From the NCBI GenBank assembly GCA_902526645.1, contig CABZLS010000007.1:1-60940 (forward strand): a DNA stretch of 60,940 bases. The letters run 5' to 3'. A model generated the notes under the pieces. The model had not been told where the DNA came from and did not search any database. It was given only the letters and a program-made list of their open reading frames with translations. The stretch comes from an uncultured Pelagibacteraceae bacterium. GTDB taxonomy: Bacteria > Pseudomonadota > Alphaproteobacteria > Pelagibacterales > Pelagibacteraceae. The position numbers and the translations under genes are program-made. Of this stretch, positions 26,965-35,130 are shown piece after piece; position 1 is the first letter of the stretch; each line of letters opens with the position of its first letter.

Positions 26965-27585
26965 ATGGAATTAAAAAAAAAATTAAGACCAAGTATTAAA
27001 GCTCGATTAAGGAAAATGGGGCTTAAATCAAAATTAAAACCTAAGATTCAGGAACAAATTATAAAAAACAAAAAATTAATAAATAAGAATTTAGATAATT
27101 TTTTTGACTGGATAAAAGGTGCTGAATTAGTTGAATTAAAAGAGTGTGATGTAAGCGAAGATCCCGTGAGGCCTGAGCTAGATAATGTTTTTAGAAGAAG
27201 TTATGGTAGGAAAATTTATGGTGTAAAATATATGGGAGAAATCCATGCTGTTATGTGTTTCGCATATACTAATGAAATTCCAAAAAATGTTGAGGAATTA
27301 GGTAAGTTTAGTCATGATGCTTTTTTACAAAGTGCTCACAGAGATCAAAAAGTTGGTCAAATAGCAATTGCATATACAGTCTGGTCAAAAAAAAAGGGTG
27401 GAGGTAAGTTGATTGTAAAAGAAGTTTTTAAAAAGATTAAAAAATCAAATCATCTAAATAGACTAGTTACATTGTCTCCACTCACAGAAATGGCTCGAAA
27501 ATTTCACATTAATAATGGAGCAAAATTAGTTCAAGTAAATGAAACAACTCAAAATTTTGAGTATAAAATTATAAAAAAGAATTAG
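26965..27585 (+). CDS. GNAT-like acetyltransferase with basic N-terminus
   Basis: A 206-residue protein whose second half looks like a GNAT fold: AYTVWSKKKGGGKLIVKEVFKK in the acetyl-CoA loop position (split as about 134-155) and MARKFHINNGAKLVQ near the C-terminus, as in the final strand of acetyltransferases. The first 40 residues are very rich in Lys/Arg. The target is unknown. It could be a protein or small-molecule acetyltransferase; similar stand-alone forms also occur in marine phages, which I cannot test here. Confidence 0.55.
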   Translation: MELKKKLRPSIKARLRKMGLKSKLKPKIQEQIIKNKKLINKNLDNFFDWIKGAELVELKECDVSEDPVRPELDNVFRRSYGRKIYGVKYMGEIHAVMCFAYTNEIPKNVEELGKFSHDAFLQSAHRDQKVGQIAIAYTVWSKKKGGGKLIVKEVFKKIKKSNHLNRLVTLSPLTEMARKFHINNGAKLVQVNETTQNFEYKIIKKN

Positions 27586-27591
27586 TTTAAG

Positions 27592-28140
27592 ATGAAAAAA
27601 ATTATTTGTACCTTTATTTTATTTTTTTTTGATATGGCAATTCTTTATGCTGAGGATAGAAAAACACAACTAAATATCTTATTTAATGATCTTAAAAGTA
27701 ATGACTCTGAAATAAGTCTTGAAATTGAAAAAAAGATATGGAAAATTTGGAGTACTCATCCAAATAATGATAAGCTTACCTTGATGTTGAATCTAGGATC
27801 TGATTTTGTAAGTAATAATCAATTATCAAAAGCAATTGAAACTTTCTCTAAGATAATTGATCTAGATCCAAATTGGGCTGAGGCTTGGAATAAACGAGCA
27901 ACAGCTTTGTATATGAAAGGTGAATTTCAAAAGTCTCAAAATGATATTGATAAAGTTCTTAAGCTTGAAAAAAGACATTTTGGTGCTCTTGCAGGACAAG
28001 GATTGGTTAATATTGAGCTAAAGAATTACGAAAAAGCTTTAAAAAGTTATGAGGATGTAATGAATATTTATCCATCTATGAATTCTCCTAAAATAATGAT
28101 AAAATATTTAAAAAATTTAATAAAAAAACAATCAATTTAA
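27592..28140 (+). CDS. Secreted TPR-repeat protein
   Basis: A 182-residue protein with an N-terminal signal peptide (about residues 1-20, ending LYAEDRK) and two to three tetratricopeptide repeats, for example KAIETFSKIIDLDPNWAEAW and QKSQNDIDKVLKLEKRHFGA. TPR proteins mediate protein contacts, here in the periplasm. It ends directly at the rseP start, so the two may be co-expressed; the partner is unknown. Confidence 0.8.
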   Translation: MKKIICTFILFFFDMAILYAEDRKTQLNILFNDLKSNDSEISLEIEKKIWKIWSTHPNNDKLTLMLNLGSDFVSNNQLSKAIETFSKIIDLDPNWAEAWNKRATALYMKGEFQKSQNDIDKVLKLEKRHFGALAGQGLVNIELKNYEKALKSYEDVMNIYPSMNSPKIMIKYLKNLIKKQSI

Positions 28141-29253
28141 ATGTTAGACTATATATTGCCTTTTGTTGCTTTAATTCTGGTTGTTGTATTTATACATGAA
28201 TATGGTCATTACTATTTTGCAAAAAAATATGGAGTCGGGGTTACAGATTTTTCAGTAGGTTTTGGAAAAGAAATATTTGGATGGAACGATAAGTCTGGAA
28301 CAAGATGGAAAATATGCTGGATACCTCTTGGTGGTTATGTCAAATTTTTTGGTGATAGAAATGTATTTTCCCAAGCTGATCAAGAAAAATTAATTAAGAA
28401 ATACAATGAAGAAGATAGAAAAAAATTATTTGTTTTAAAACCTCTTTATCAGAGAGTTTTAATAGTTTTTGGTGGACCACTTGCAAACTTTTTATTAGCA
28501 TTAGTCATTTTTTTTTCAATTTATACTTTTGTAGGTAAAGATTTTACGCCTGCTGTAATTAATGAGGTGCAAAAAGATAGTCCCGCAATGGCAGGAGGTC
28601 TTAAACAAAATGATATAATCTTAGAAATTGATGGGAATAAAGTTGAGAGTATAATGGATGTCTCTAAATATATCACAATGTCTTCTGATGATATTATAGA
28701 TTTTAAAGTAAGACGTTCTTACGATGAATTAATTTTGAAGATAAAACCCATTATTGTCCTTGGTGAAGATAACCTTGGAAATAAAATTAATAAAAGGATA
28801 GTGGGAATTAAATTAGGTGCTTATAATAATGAGATCAACCATGTGAAATTAGGTCCAGTCAAAGCCATTTATCATGCAGCACATGAAGTATATTATGTAA
28901 GCGTGTCTTCATTAAAATATATTGGAAGTATGATATTGGGTAAAGCAGATACATCTCAATTAGGAGGGCCTATAAGAATTGCTAAAATTTCTGGGCAAGT
29001 TGCAGAATTTGGTGTTTTGGCTTTTATAAGTATGATGGCTTACATATCAATTAGTTTAGGTTTGGTTAATTTATTTCCAATTCCAATGCTAGATGGTGGA
29101 CATTTGCTTTTTTATGCATTTGAAAAAATTCTAGGTCGACCACTTTCTCAGAAAACTCAAGAGGGTTTTTTTCGAATCGGTATGTTTTTATTGTTAACAT
29201 TAATGTTTTTTACAACCTTTAATGATCTTAAAGACATCGGATTATTAAGATAA
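28141..29253 (+). CDS. rseP: Site-2 membrane metalloprotease RseP
   Basis: An intramembrane zinc protease that cleaves anti-sigma factors or signal-peptide remnants. The zinc site H19-E20-Y-G-H23 lies in the first helix and the third ligand in MLDGGHLLFYAFE near residue 320. A single PDZ domain is centred on about residues 135-200 (SPAMAGGLKQNDIILEIDG). The length of 370 is normal for alphaproteobacterial RseP. It begins at the base after the TPR gene stop. Confidence 0.92.
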   Translation: MLDYILPFVALILVVVFIHEYGHYYFAKKYGVGVTDFSVGFGKEIFGWNDKSGTRWKICWIPLGGYVKFFGDRNVFSQADQEKLIKKYNEEDRKKLFVLKPLYQRVLIVFGGPLANFLLALVIFFSIYTFVGKDFTPAVINEVQKDSPAMAGGLKQNDIILEIDGNKVESIMDVSKYITMSSDDIIDFKVRRSYDELILKIKPIIVLGEDNLGNKINKRIVGIKLGAYNNEINHVKLGPVKAIYHAAHEVYYVSVSSLKYIGSMILGKADTSQLGGPIRIAKISGQVAEFGVLAFISMMAYISISLGLVNLFPIPMLDGGHLLFYAFEKILGRPLSQKTQEGFFRIGMFLLLTLMFFTTFNDLKDIGLLR

Positions 29254-29408
29254 ATTGATATTATTAAAGTTAAAAAACTTAATAAAATCAACATTTATTT
29301 AGCTTTTACAATATATTGTGTATAACTTTTTATTAGACACTAAAAAAAAGCTTGATTTATAAAGACTTTTGATAAAAATGGTAATTAACCTAATAAACCG
29401 GAGCTAAA

Positions 29409-29684
29409 ATGAATAAAAAACAATTAGTAGTCAAGCTTTCAGGGGCTTTAAACTTAAGTAAAGCAGACGCTGAGAGAACATTTGACACAATTACCAATAC
29501 TATTTTAGATGCTTTAAAAGCAGATGATTCAGTAAAAATTGCTGGATTTGGCACATATAAAGTAGCTAAGAGAAAAGCTAGAGTTGGAAGAAACCCTAGA
29601 ACTGGTGAGCAAATTCAAATTGCTGCATCGCAAAAAGTTAAATTCTTACCTGCAAAAGCTTTAAAAGAAGTATTTAATAAATAA
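29409..29684 (+). CDS. hup: HU-family DNA-binding protein
   Basis: A 91-residue histone-like protein that bends and packs DNA. The core KIAGFGTYKVAKRKARVGRNPRTG (split about 47-70) and the C-terminal VKFLPAKALKE match HU/IHF. It is a single gene with a CCGGAG ribosome site, 155 bases after rseP, and ends before a strong terminator. HU rather than IHF is preferred from the overall length and motif. Confidence 0.93.
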   Translation: MNKKQLVVKLSGALNLSKADAERTFDTITNTILDALKADDSVKIAGFGTYKVAKRKARVGRNPRTGEQIQIAASQKVKFLPAKALKEVFNK

Positions 29685-29692
29685 CAACCTTT

Positions 29693-29726
29693 AACAGCCT
29701 TAATACTATTTAGTATTAAGGCTGTT
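29693..29726 (+). terminator. Rho-independent-type terminator after HU gene
   Basis: AACAGCCTTAATACTA (29693-29708) and TAGTATTAAGGCTGTT (29711-29726) form a perfect 16-bp stem with a two-base loop, starting 9 bases after the HU stop. Only a short T stretch (TTT, then CTA) follows, but the stem itself is very stable. Confidence 0.85.
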
Positions 29727-29730
29727 TCTA

Positions 29731-29747
29731 TATGCAAAAATTGCATA
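29731..29747. other. Inverted repeat upstream of amt
   Basis: TATGCAA and TTGCATA flank AAA as a perfect 7-bp inverted repeat, 73 bases before the amt start. A related palindrome ATTGCATGCAAT sits at 31121-31132 directly after amt. It may be a regulator site; no NtrC-like site is seen. Confidence 0.35.
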
Positions 29748-29819
29748 GCCAGTTTTCCTAATCAGCGTTAGTTTTTAATCTTAATAGAAATATAAAACTT
29801 TCCTCAACAGGGAGGTCTT

Positions 29820-31121
29820 ATGACTAAATTATTAAAAAAAATAAGTGCACCGCTTATCAGTTTAATTTTTTTATTGAACATGAGTAGTGCTGGTAATGCA
29901 GAAACAACAGTATCTGCAGAAGTAGGGTTTATTTTTAATACCTTACTATTTTTGATTTGTGGATTCCTCGTCATGTTTATGGCTGCAGGATTTGCAATGT
30001 TAGAATCAGGTATGGTTACATCTAAAAGTGTATCCGTGATATGTGCAAAAAATATAGGATTATTTTCCATTGCAGGGATTATGTTTTGGCTTGTTGGTTA
30101 CAACTTAGCTTATGGAATTGATCCAGGTGGTTATATAGGGAAATTTATTCCATGGGCAGATGGTAGTAAAATAGGAACTGGATACTCAGATGGATCTGAT
30201 TGGTATTTCCAGATGGTATTTTGTGCTACCACAGTTTCGATTGTTTCAGGAACCATGGCTGAAAGAATTAAATTATGGCCATTCTTTACATTTGCTGCAG
30301 TACTTTCTGGAATTATTTATCCAATCGTAATGGGTTGGCAGTGGGGTGGCGGCTGGTTGGCAACATTGGGTTTCTCTGATTTTGCTGGCTCAACTTTAGT
30401 TCACTCAACTGGTGGTGCAGCTGCTTTAGCTGGTGCAATGATAATTGGTCCTAGACTAGGAAGATTCACTAAGTCAGGCGCACCTGCTCCAATTAAACCC
30501 TTTGCTGCGTCTTCAATACCATTAGTAACAATTGGTGTATTTATTTTATGGCTAGGCTGGTTCGGTTTTAATGGTGGATCTCAATTAGCTATGGGAACTG
30601 CTGCTGATGCAATAGCTGTATCTAAAATTTTTATTAATACATTCTTAGCTGGTGCTGGTGGTGTGCTTGGAGCTGCAACTATCACAAGACTACATTTCGG
30701 TAAAACTGACGTAGTCCAAATGTTAAATGGATGTATTGGAGGCTTGGTAGCTATTACAGCTGAGCCATTATTACCATCACCTTTCGCTGCAATATTAATT
30801 GGTGCTGTAGGTGGATTGATTGTAGTTTATGGTACTAAACTATTATTCTCGTTACAAATTGATGACGTAGTTGGTGCTATACCTGCTCACTTATTTGCCG
30901 GTATCTGGGGAACTTTAATTGTTCCAGCAACAAATACTGGTGCTACATTTAGTACGCAGTTAATTGGTGTGTTATCAGTAAACATATTTGTTTTTATTGT
31001 GGCTTACATTGTATTTAGTCTAATAAAAGCAACTATAGGCCTAAGGTTAAGTAAAGAAGGTGAAACTAAAGGAACCGATGTTACTGAAACAGGAGTAATT
31101 GCTTACGCGATAAGAGACTAA
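29820..31121 (+). CDS. amt: Ammonium transporter Amt
   Basis: A 433-residue Amt/Mep/Rh channel with a predicted signal peptide (about 1-27, ending NAETTVSAE) and 11 helices. Family blocks are FMAAGFAMLESGMV, ERIKLWPFFTF, DFAGSTLVHSTGG with the periplasmic gate and pore His, and GIWGTLIVPA. A GGGAGG ribosome site precedes the ATG. No glnK gene is adjacent, unlike many amt loci, and glnA lies far off at 3341-4747. Ammonium uptake fits an oligotrophic marine cell. Confidence 0.96.
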   Translation: MTKLLKKISAPLISLIFLLNMSSAGNAETTVSAEVGFIFNTLLFLICGFLVMFMAAGFAMLESGMVTSKSVSVICAKNIGLFSIAGIMFWLVGYNLAYGIDPGGYIGKFIPWADGSKIGTGYSDGSDWYFQMVFCATTVSIVSGTMAERIKLWPFFTFAAVLSGIIYPIVMGWQWGGGWLATLGFSDFAGSTLVHSTGGAAALAGAMIIGPRLGRFTKSGAPAPIKPFAASSIPLVTIGVFILWLGWFGFNGGSQLAMGTAADAIAVSKIFINTFLAGAGGVLGAATITRLHFGKTDVVQMLNGCIGGLVAITAEPLLPSPFAAILIGAVGGLIVVYGTKLLFSLQIDDVVGAIPAHLFAGIWGTLIVPATNTGATFSTQLIGVLSVNIFVFIVAYIVFSLIKATIGLRLSKEGETKGTDVTETGVIAYAIRD

Positions 31122-31133
31122 TTGCATGCAATA

Positions 31134-31191
31134 AAGGGGTTCTTCGCTCTCTGTAAAACAGATTACTCATCGGAGAGCCCCTTAAAAAAAA
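31134..31191. other. Long structured element downstream of amt, not a standard terminator
   Basis: AAGGGGTTCTTCG (31134-31146) can pair with CGGAGAGCCCCTT (31171-31183) over 13 positions (two G-T pairs), and a second hairpin TCTGT-AAA-ACAGA (31150-31162) sits in the loop. The stem is followed by a run of eight A, not T, on the plus strand. It might be a small structured RNA or a 3'-UTR element of amt. Confidence 0.5.
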
Positions 31192-31216
31192 CTTTACTTC
31201 CTCAATGTTAGTTATT

Positions 31217-31244
31217 GTAAAGCCCCATTCCTCTGGGGCTTTAC
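31217..31244. terminator. Bidirectional terminator between amt and GT9 gene
   Basis: GTAAAGCCCC (31217-31226) and GGGGCTTTAC (31235-31244) form a perfect 10-bp stem with loop ATTCCTCT. It lies between the converging amt and glycosyltransferase genes. Weak T-rich flanks follow on each side. Confidence 0.8.
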
Positions 31245-31248
31245 TAGT

Positions 31249-32238
31249 TTACAAATTTTCAATAATCTTGTTAAAAACTTTTTCTGTTTTAAGTTTTTTC
31301 ATTCCGTTTCTATCTCTATTCCATATATTATCAACATAACCCTTTGGTGTGATCGGATAAATTTTACTATATTTTAACTCTCCAACTGGATCGTTGGCAA
31401 TCAATCCAAAAGTTTTGACCCCTAAGGCTGAGGAAAGATTTAATGGACCAGAATTATTTCCTATGTAAAAATTCGAATTTTTTATCGCCAAAATTATTCC
31501 CTGAAGATCTTTGTTTGAACAATCAATAAAATAGTCTTTTTGTGAGCCAGCAATTATTTTTCTAGCTATGTAAGATTTTTCCGGACTACAAATTAGATAT
31601 ATGTAATCAAATAATTTCTTTTTATATAACAAATCTGCGAGCTCTATAAAATTATCTTCGTACCACATTTTATAATCTTCAAAAGAGTCAATTCCAAATG
31701 CAATCTTATTTCCATCAACTAAAATATCAGAATTATCTTTTTTGAGTCTTTCAATATCTATTTCTAATTTTGGAAATTTATTTTCTAAATTAATTGAATT
31801 AATCTTTAATAATTTTTGTGATTGTTCTGAATAACTTAATTTCCAATCTTCTTCGTCAAGGAAATTATTAATAGTAAGCCATTTTTTTTGATTTTTAAAT
31901 CCAGGTCCAATTATATTTTGAACCCTTGCAATTTTTGCAGCTATAGCTGGTTTATTTACTTTGTCTAAAATGTAAACAAAATCATATTTTTCATTACTAA
32001 ATATTTTTGTTAATTTAAAAACATCAATCCAATAAAACAAGCCCTTCCTAAATTCATTATAAAAAATGTGATTAATGTGATCTAGATCTCTAAGTATATT
32101 TTTTGCTTGGGTTTTTTTCCTTACAATCAAATCTATATTAGTTTGATGGTGCTGACTAATGGCTTTTATGTATGGTAATTGCCATATTAAATCACCCAGC
32201 TTGTGATGAGTATAGACAATACAAATTTTTTTATTCAT
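31249..32238 (-). CDS. Glycosyltransferase family 9 (heptosyltransferase-like)
   Basis: A 329-residue GT9-like transferase, the family that adds heptose in lipopolysaccharide core. It begins with IVYTHHKLGDLIWQLPYIKAI (split about 6-26), has a GxxxN-type nucleotide site near IGNNSGPLNLSSALGVKTFG and the family end loop. It is an orphan gene, remote from the polysaccharide cluster at 53957-60940. The sugar is not determined. Confidence 0.75.
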   Translation of the reverse strand: MNKKICIVYTHHKLGDLIWQLPYIKAISQHHQTNIDLIVRKKTQAKNILRDLDHINHIFYNEFRKGLFYWIDVFKLTKIFSNEKYDFVYILDKVNKPAIAAKIARVQNIIGPGFKNQKKWLTINNFLDEEDWKLSYSEQSQKLLKINSINLENKFPKLEIDIERLKKDNSDILVDGNKIAFGIDSFEDYKMWYEDNFIELADLLYKKKLFDYIYLICSPEKSYIARKIIAGSQKDYFIDCSNKDLQGIILAIKNSNFYIGNNSGPLNLSSALGVKTFGLIANDPVGELKYSKIYPITPKGYVDNIWNRDRNGMKKLKTEKVFNKIIENL

Positions 32239-32284
32239 TTTTTATTTATGTAATTAAAAAAAACTATATAATAAAAATTGTTTT

Positions 32285-32674
32285 ATGAATATTAAATCAT
32301 CAAAAACACTTGTCTCTGAAGCTCTGAATGAAATTAAAACTATTTCATCTGATGAAGCATTTGATATGGTAAGTGAAAAAAAATGTAATTTGATTGATAT
32401 TAGAGATATAAGAGAGTTAGATAGAGAAGGTAAAGTAGAAAATTCAAATCATATCCCTAGAGGAATGTTAGAGTTCTGGCTTGATCCTGAGAGTCCCTAT
32501 TTTAAGGAAGGTAAATTAGATATGAATAAAGAAATTGTCCTTTTTTGTGCTGGTGGATTAAGATCGGCTTTAGCAGCAAAGACTTTAAAAGATATGGGTT
32601 TTGAAAAAGTTTCTCATATTGATGGTGGTTTTGGTGCAATAAAAAATAGTAAATTTAAAATTAATCAAGAATGA
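32285..32674 (+). CDS. Rhodanese-like domain protein
   Basis: A 129-residue single rhodanese domain, a sulfurtransferase fold. The active-site loop is FCAGGLRSALAA with the nucleophilic Cys at about residue 88, preceded by LIDIRDIRELDREG and NSNHIPRGMLEFW. The gene overlaps the end of the converging isomerase gene by 10 bases. It may handle sulfane sulfur, in keeping with a sulfur-active genome, but the partner is unknown. Confidence 0.87.
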   Translation: MNIKSSKTLVSEALNEIKTISSDEAFDMVSEKKCNLIDIRDIRELDREGKVENSNHIPRGMLEFWLDPESPYFKEGKLDMNKEIVLFCAGGLRSALAAKTLKDMGFEKVSHIDGGFGAIKNSKFKINQE

Positions 32675-33249
32675 TATTCATCTAAAGCATATTCCAATCT
32701 ATCCTGTCCCCAAAAAATTTTATTGTTAACAACAAAAGTTGGAGCTCCAAAAATATCTTTTTCGAATGCAAGATTTGTAAGTTTTTTTAATTCATCTTTA
32801 ATTTTTTGTTTTTCAATTAATTCAAAAAAATCATTTTTATCAATTCCAGACTTATCTAAAATTTCTAATAAATTTTTTTTTTGTGAAATATCTTTGTTAT
32901 CTTTCCAGTATGCATCAAAGCAATTATCAAAAAAAATAGGTTTTATTTCTTTTTTTACAACTAAATATCCTCTCATCAAATATAAAGAGTTTATTGGGAA
33001 CTTAATGTTCCAGACAAATTCTATTCCATTTTTAAGTGCTATTAATTCACAATCATTTTTCATATTTTTCATTTTACGTTCATTAAAAGCTGGTGGCGTA
33101 ATTTCCCCAAGTTTATGAAGCCCTCCTAATAATATAGGATTATATGAAACATTAGTCTTATTATTTTTATCTAATTTTTTTAGTTTTTTGTAAGCTAAGT
33201 AGGAATAAGGACTTATAAAATCAAAATAAAAGTCAATTATTCTAGTCAT
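32665..33249 (-). CDS. 2-hydroxychromene-2-carboxylate isomerase-like (DsbA-family) protein
   Basis: A 194-residue thioredoxin-fold protein of the DsbA/GST-kappa group. It opens with DFYFDFISPYSYLAYKKL, where the Ser of the SPY motif replaces the redox cysteines, and ends with FGAPTFVVNNKIFWGQDRLE. The family isomerises hydroxychromene carboxylates with glutathione, but most members act on unknown substrates. It overlaps the ABA4-like gene by 8 bases. Confidence 0.82.
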   Translation of the reverse strand: MTRIIDFYFDFISPYSYLAYKKLKKLDKNNKTNVSYNPILLGGLHKLGEITPPAFNERKMKNMKNDCELIALKNGIEFVWNIKFPINSLYLMRGYLVVKKEIKPIFFDNCFDAYWKDNKDISQKKNLLEILDKSGIDKNDFFELIEKQKIKDELKKLTNLAFEKDIFGAPTFVVNNKIFWGQDRLEYALDEYHS

Positions 33250-33715
33250 ATAAATTTAAATTTTTGGCATAAAAAATCTTTATCAACCAATATATAAACA
33301 ATCCTAGTGGACCTATCAAATATGTAGTTAGCAATGGGATAATTAATAAATATTTATTTATCAAATATTTTTGAGAGTTGTTTACAATCCAGCCACCAGT
33401 GAAAAGATTTATAGAAATAAAGTGTATCCAAAAAAACATTAAAAAAGATTTGTCTGAAAATAAGTCTAATGTAAAATCAATTCCAAGATATAAATTAAAG
33501 TTATTAAAAAAATTAAAAGATCCTAAATAAGATTTATACAATATAAAAACATATGCCCCACTAAGTATAAAGATTGGAAAAATAGAGGTAACAAAAAATC
33601 TACACATTTTTGATTGAGGAAAAAAAATTAATATAAGCCAGAATGGAAGAACTCCTAAATTCACCCATAAATAGAGAATTTCAATACTAAAGTAAGAATA
33701 AATTTGTTCGATCAT
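33242..33715 (-). CDS. ABA4-like (DUF4281) membrane protein
   Basis: A 157-residue membrane protein with four hydrophobic helices, matching the ABA4/DUF4281 family. Visible features are LGVLPFWLILIFFP, WIHFISINLFTGGWIVNN and the closing PLLTTYLIGPLGLFIYWL. Plant ABA4 is required for neoxanthin formation; the bacterial role is unknown. It is coupled to the downstream isomerase-like gene by an 8-base overlap. Confidence 0.75.
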   Translation of the reverse strand: MIEQIYSYFSIEILYLWVNLGVLPFWLILIFFPQSKMCRFFVTSIFPIFILSGAYVFILYKSYLGSFNFFNNFNLYLGIDFTLDLFSDKSFLMFFWIHFISINLFTGGWIVNNSQKYLINKYLLIIPLLTTYLIGPLGLFIYWLIKIFYAKNLNLYD

Positions 33716-33743
33716 TTATTATTGTATTATATTAAATCTTGCA

Positions 33744-34307
33744 ATGATTCCTATAAGAAATAAAAAAAAAACATTACAAGTAACTGTTGACGAAATGAGA
33801 AATTTTGCATTTTCTTACGTACAAAAATATGCCCCCTCTAAACAACAACTTAAAACATACTTATTAAAAAAGTATCTCACAACTTCTTCAATTAAAGTTA
33901 AAAAACAAGATGTGACAAATTTAATTGACATTGTGCTTTCAGATTTGGAAAAGAATAGATTTATAAGTGATAAATTTTATTCAGAAAGCAAAGCTAAAAG
34001 TATGATAAAAAGAGGAAATTCGATTAATAAAATAAGGAGTTATTTAATCGGCAAAGGTATTAATGATAGATTTATTAAAGAAACAATTACTAAAATAAGT
34101 GATGAAAATTCTGACCAAGATTTTTTCTCTGCAATTAAAATTTGTAAAAAAAAAAAGATTGGTCCAGCCAGAATTGAGGATAATAGATCATTATTCTATA
34201 AAAAAGATATTTCTTTATTAGCAAGAAATGGGTTTGATTTTGAAACTTCAAAAAAAGTTATGGATCTAGACAAAAAAGACTATTTAAGCATAATAAAATT
34301 TATTTGA
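33744..34307 (+). CDS. recX: RecX-family regulatory protein
   Basis: A 187-residue protein with the three-helix repeats of RecX, which limits RecA filament growth. Typical phrases are VDEMRNFAFSYVQKYAPS, LSDLEKNRFISDKFYSESKA and INKIRSYLIGKGINDRFIKE. It starts 29 bases after the divergent ABA4-like gene. recA is not in the window. The sequence is diverged, so confidence is moderate. Confidence 0.75.
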   Translation: MIPIRNKKKTLQVTVDEMRNFAFSYVQKYAPSKQQLKTYLLKKYLTTSSIKVKKQDVTNLIDIVLSDLEKNRFISDKFYSESKAKSMIKRGNSINKIRSYLIGKGINDRFIKETITKISDENSDQDFFSAIKICKKKKIGPARIEDNRSLFYKKDISLLARNGFDFETSKKVMDLDKKDYLSIIKFI

Positions 34308-34339
34308 ATTAACTTAAAAAAATTTAAATTATAAACTTA

Positions 34340-35125
34340 TTGAAATTATTCGAATTAAAGAAACTGCTATTTCTCTTACCAAAGTGGGTAAGATTCAAAA
34401 TTTTTAATATTAAAACTTTAAAGCTTTATAAGACATCTACTGGTTCCTACTATCTTCCATTTTTTGCTTTTAGAGATATTGTAAGAAATACAATAATATC
34501 AAATCAAATTTTTGATCAAGATGTTTATGAGTGTTCAAAAAAATATATTAAAGAAAATTCAGTAGTTATTGATGCAGGTGCAAATTATGGCCAGATGAGT
34601 ATTTTATTTTCGAAAGTAAAACCAAACGTTACTGTATATTCTTTTGAAGCTTATAAATATATTTGTAACATCTTATCAAAAAATATTAAAATTAATGACT
34701 CAAATGTAAAAGTATTTAATTATGTATTAAGTGATGAAAGTAAAAAAAATTTAATTATTTCAAAATCGATTTTGAAAGAATTTAATAATTATGGATCAAA
34801 TTCAGTAGATTTAAAAATTGATACAAGTGAAGGAGATGTAATTGACTCAATAAAGATAGATGATTTAAATATAAAACAAAAAATTTCATTCATGAAGATA
34901 GATGTACAAGGTTATGATTTGAAAGTCCTTAAAGGCGCAGAAAAAACAATAAAAAAGAATAAGATGCCTATTATAATCGAATATTCAGAAGAGTTTGAGA
35001 GCCGTTTTAATTATAAATTTACTGATTTTTTAGAAATTTTGAGAAAGCTAAATTATAAAATAGAAAAAAAAATTAGTGAGGCAAATTATTTAATAGTTTA
35101 TGACAGTAATTTTGATAATAGATAA
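34340..35125 (+). CDS. FkbM-family methyltransferase
   Basis: A 261-residue SAM-dependent methyltransferase of the FkbM type. The SAM motif VVIDAGANYGQMSILFSK (about residues 75-92), the acidic strand end YSFEAYKYICNILSKNI and the family DVQGYDLKVLKGAEKTI are clear. FkbM enzymes methylate hydroxyl groups of sugars or other metabolites. The start is TTG at 34340, as no in-frame ATG fits the family N-terminus. The substrate is unknown. Confidence 0.8.
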   Translation: MKLFELKKLLFLLPKWVRFKIFNIKTLKLYKTSTGSYYLPFFAFRDIVRNTIISNQIFDQDVYECSKKYIKENSVVIDAGANYGQMSILFSKVKPNVTVYSFEAYKYICNILSKNIKINDSNVKVFNYVLSDESKKNLIISKSILKEFNNYGSNSVDLKIDTSEGDVIDSIKIDDLNIKQKISFMKIDVQGYDLKVLKGAEKTIKKNKMPIIIEYSEEFESRFNYKFTDFLEILRKLNYKIEKKISEANYLIVYDSNFDNR

Positions 35126-35130
35126 ATTAA

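Noticed and set aside
29254-29408. Possible promoter before the HU gene
   Set aside because: AT-rich stretches such as TTGATT are present, but no -35/-10 pair with good spacing could be chosen over background.
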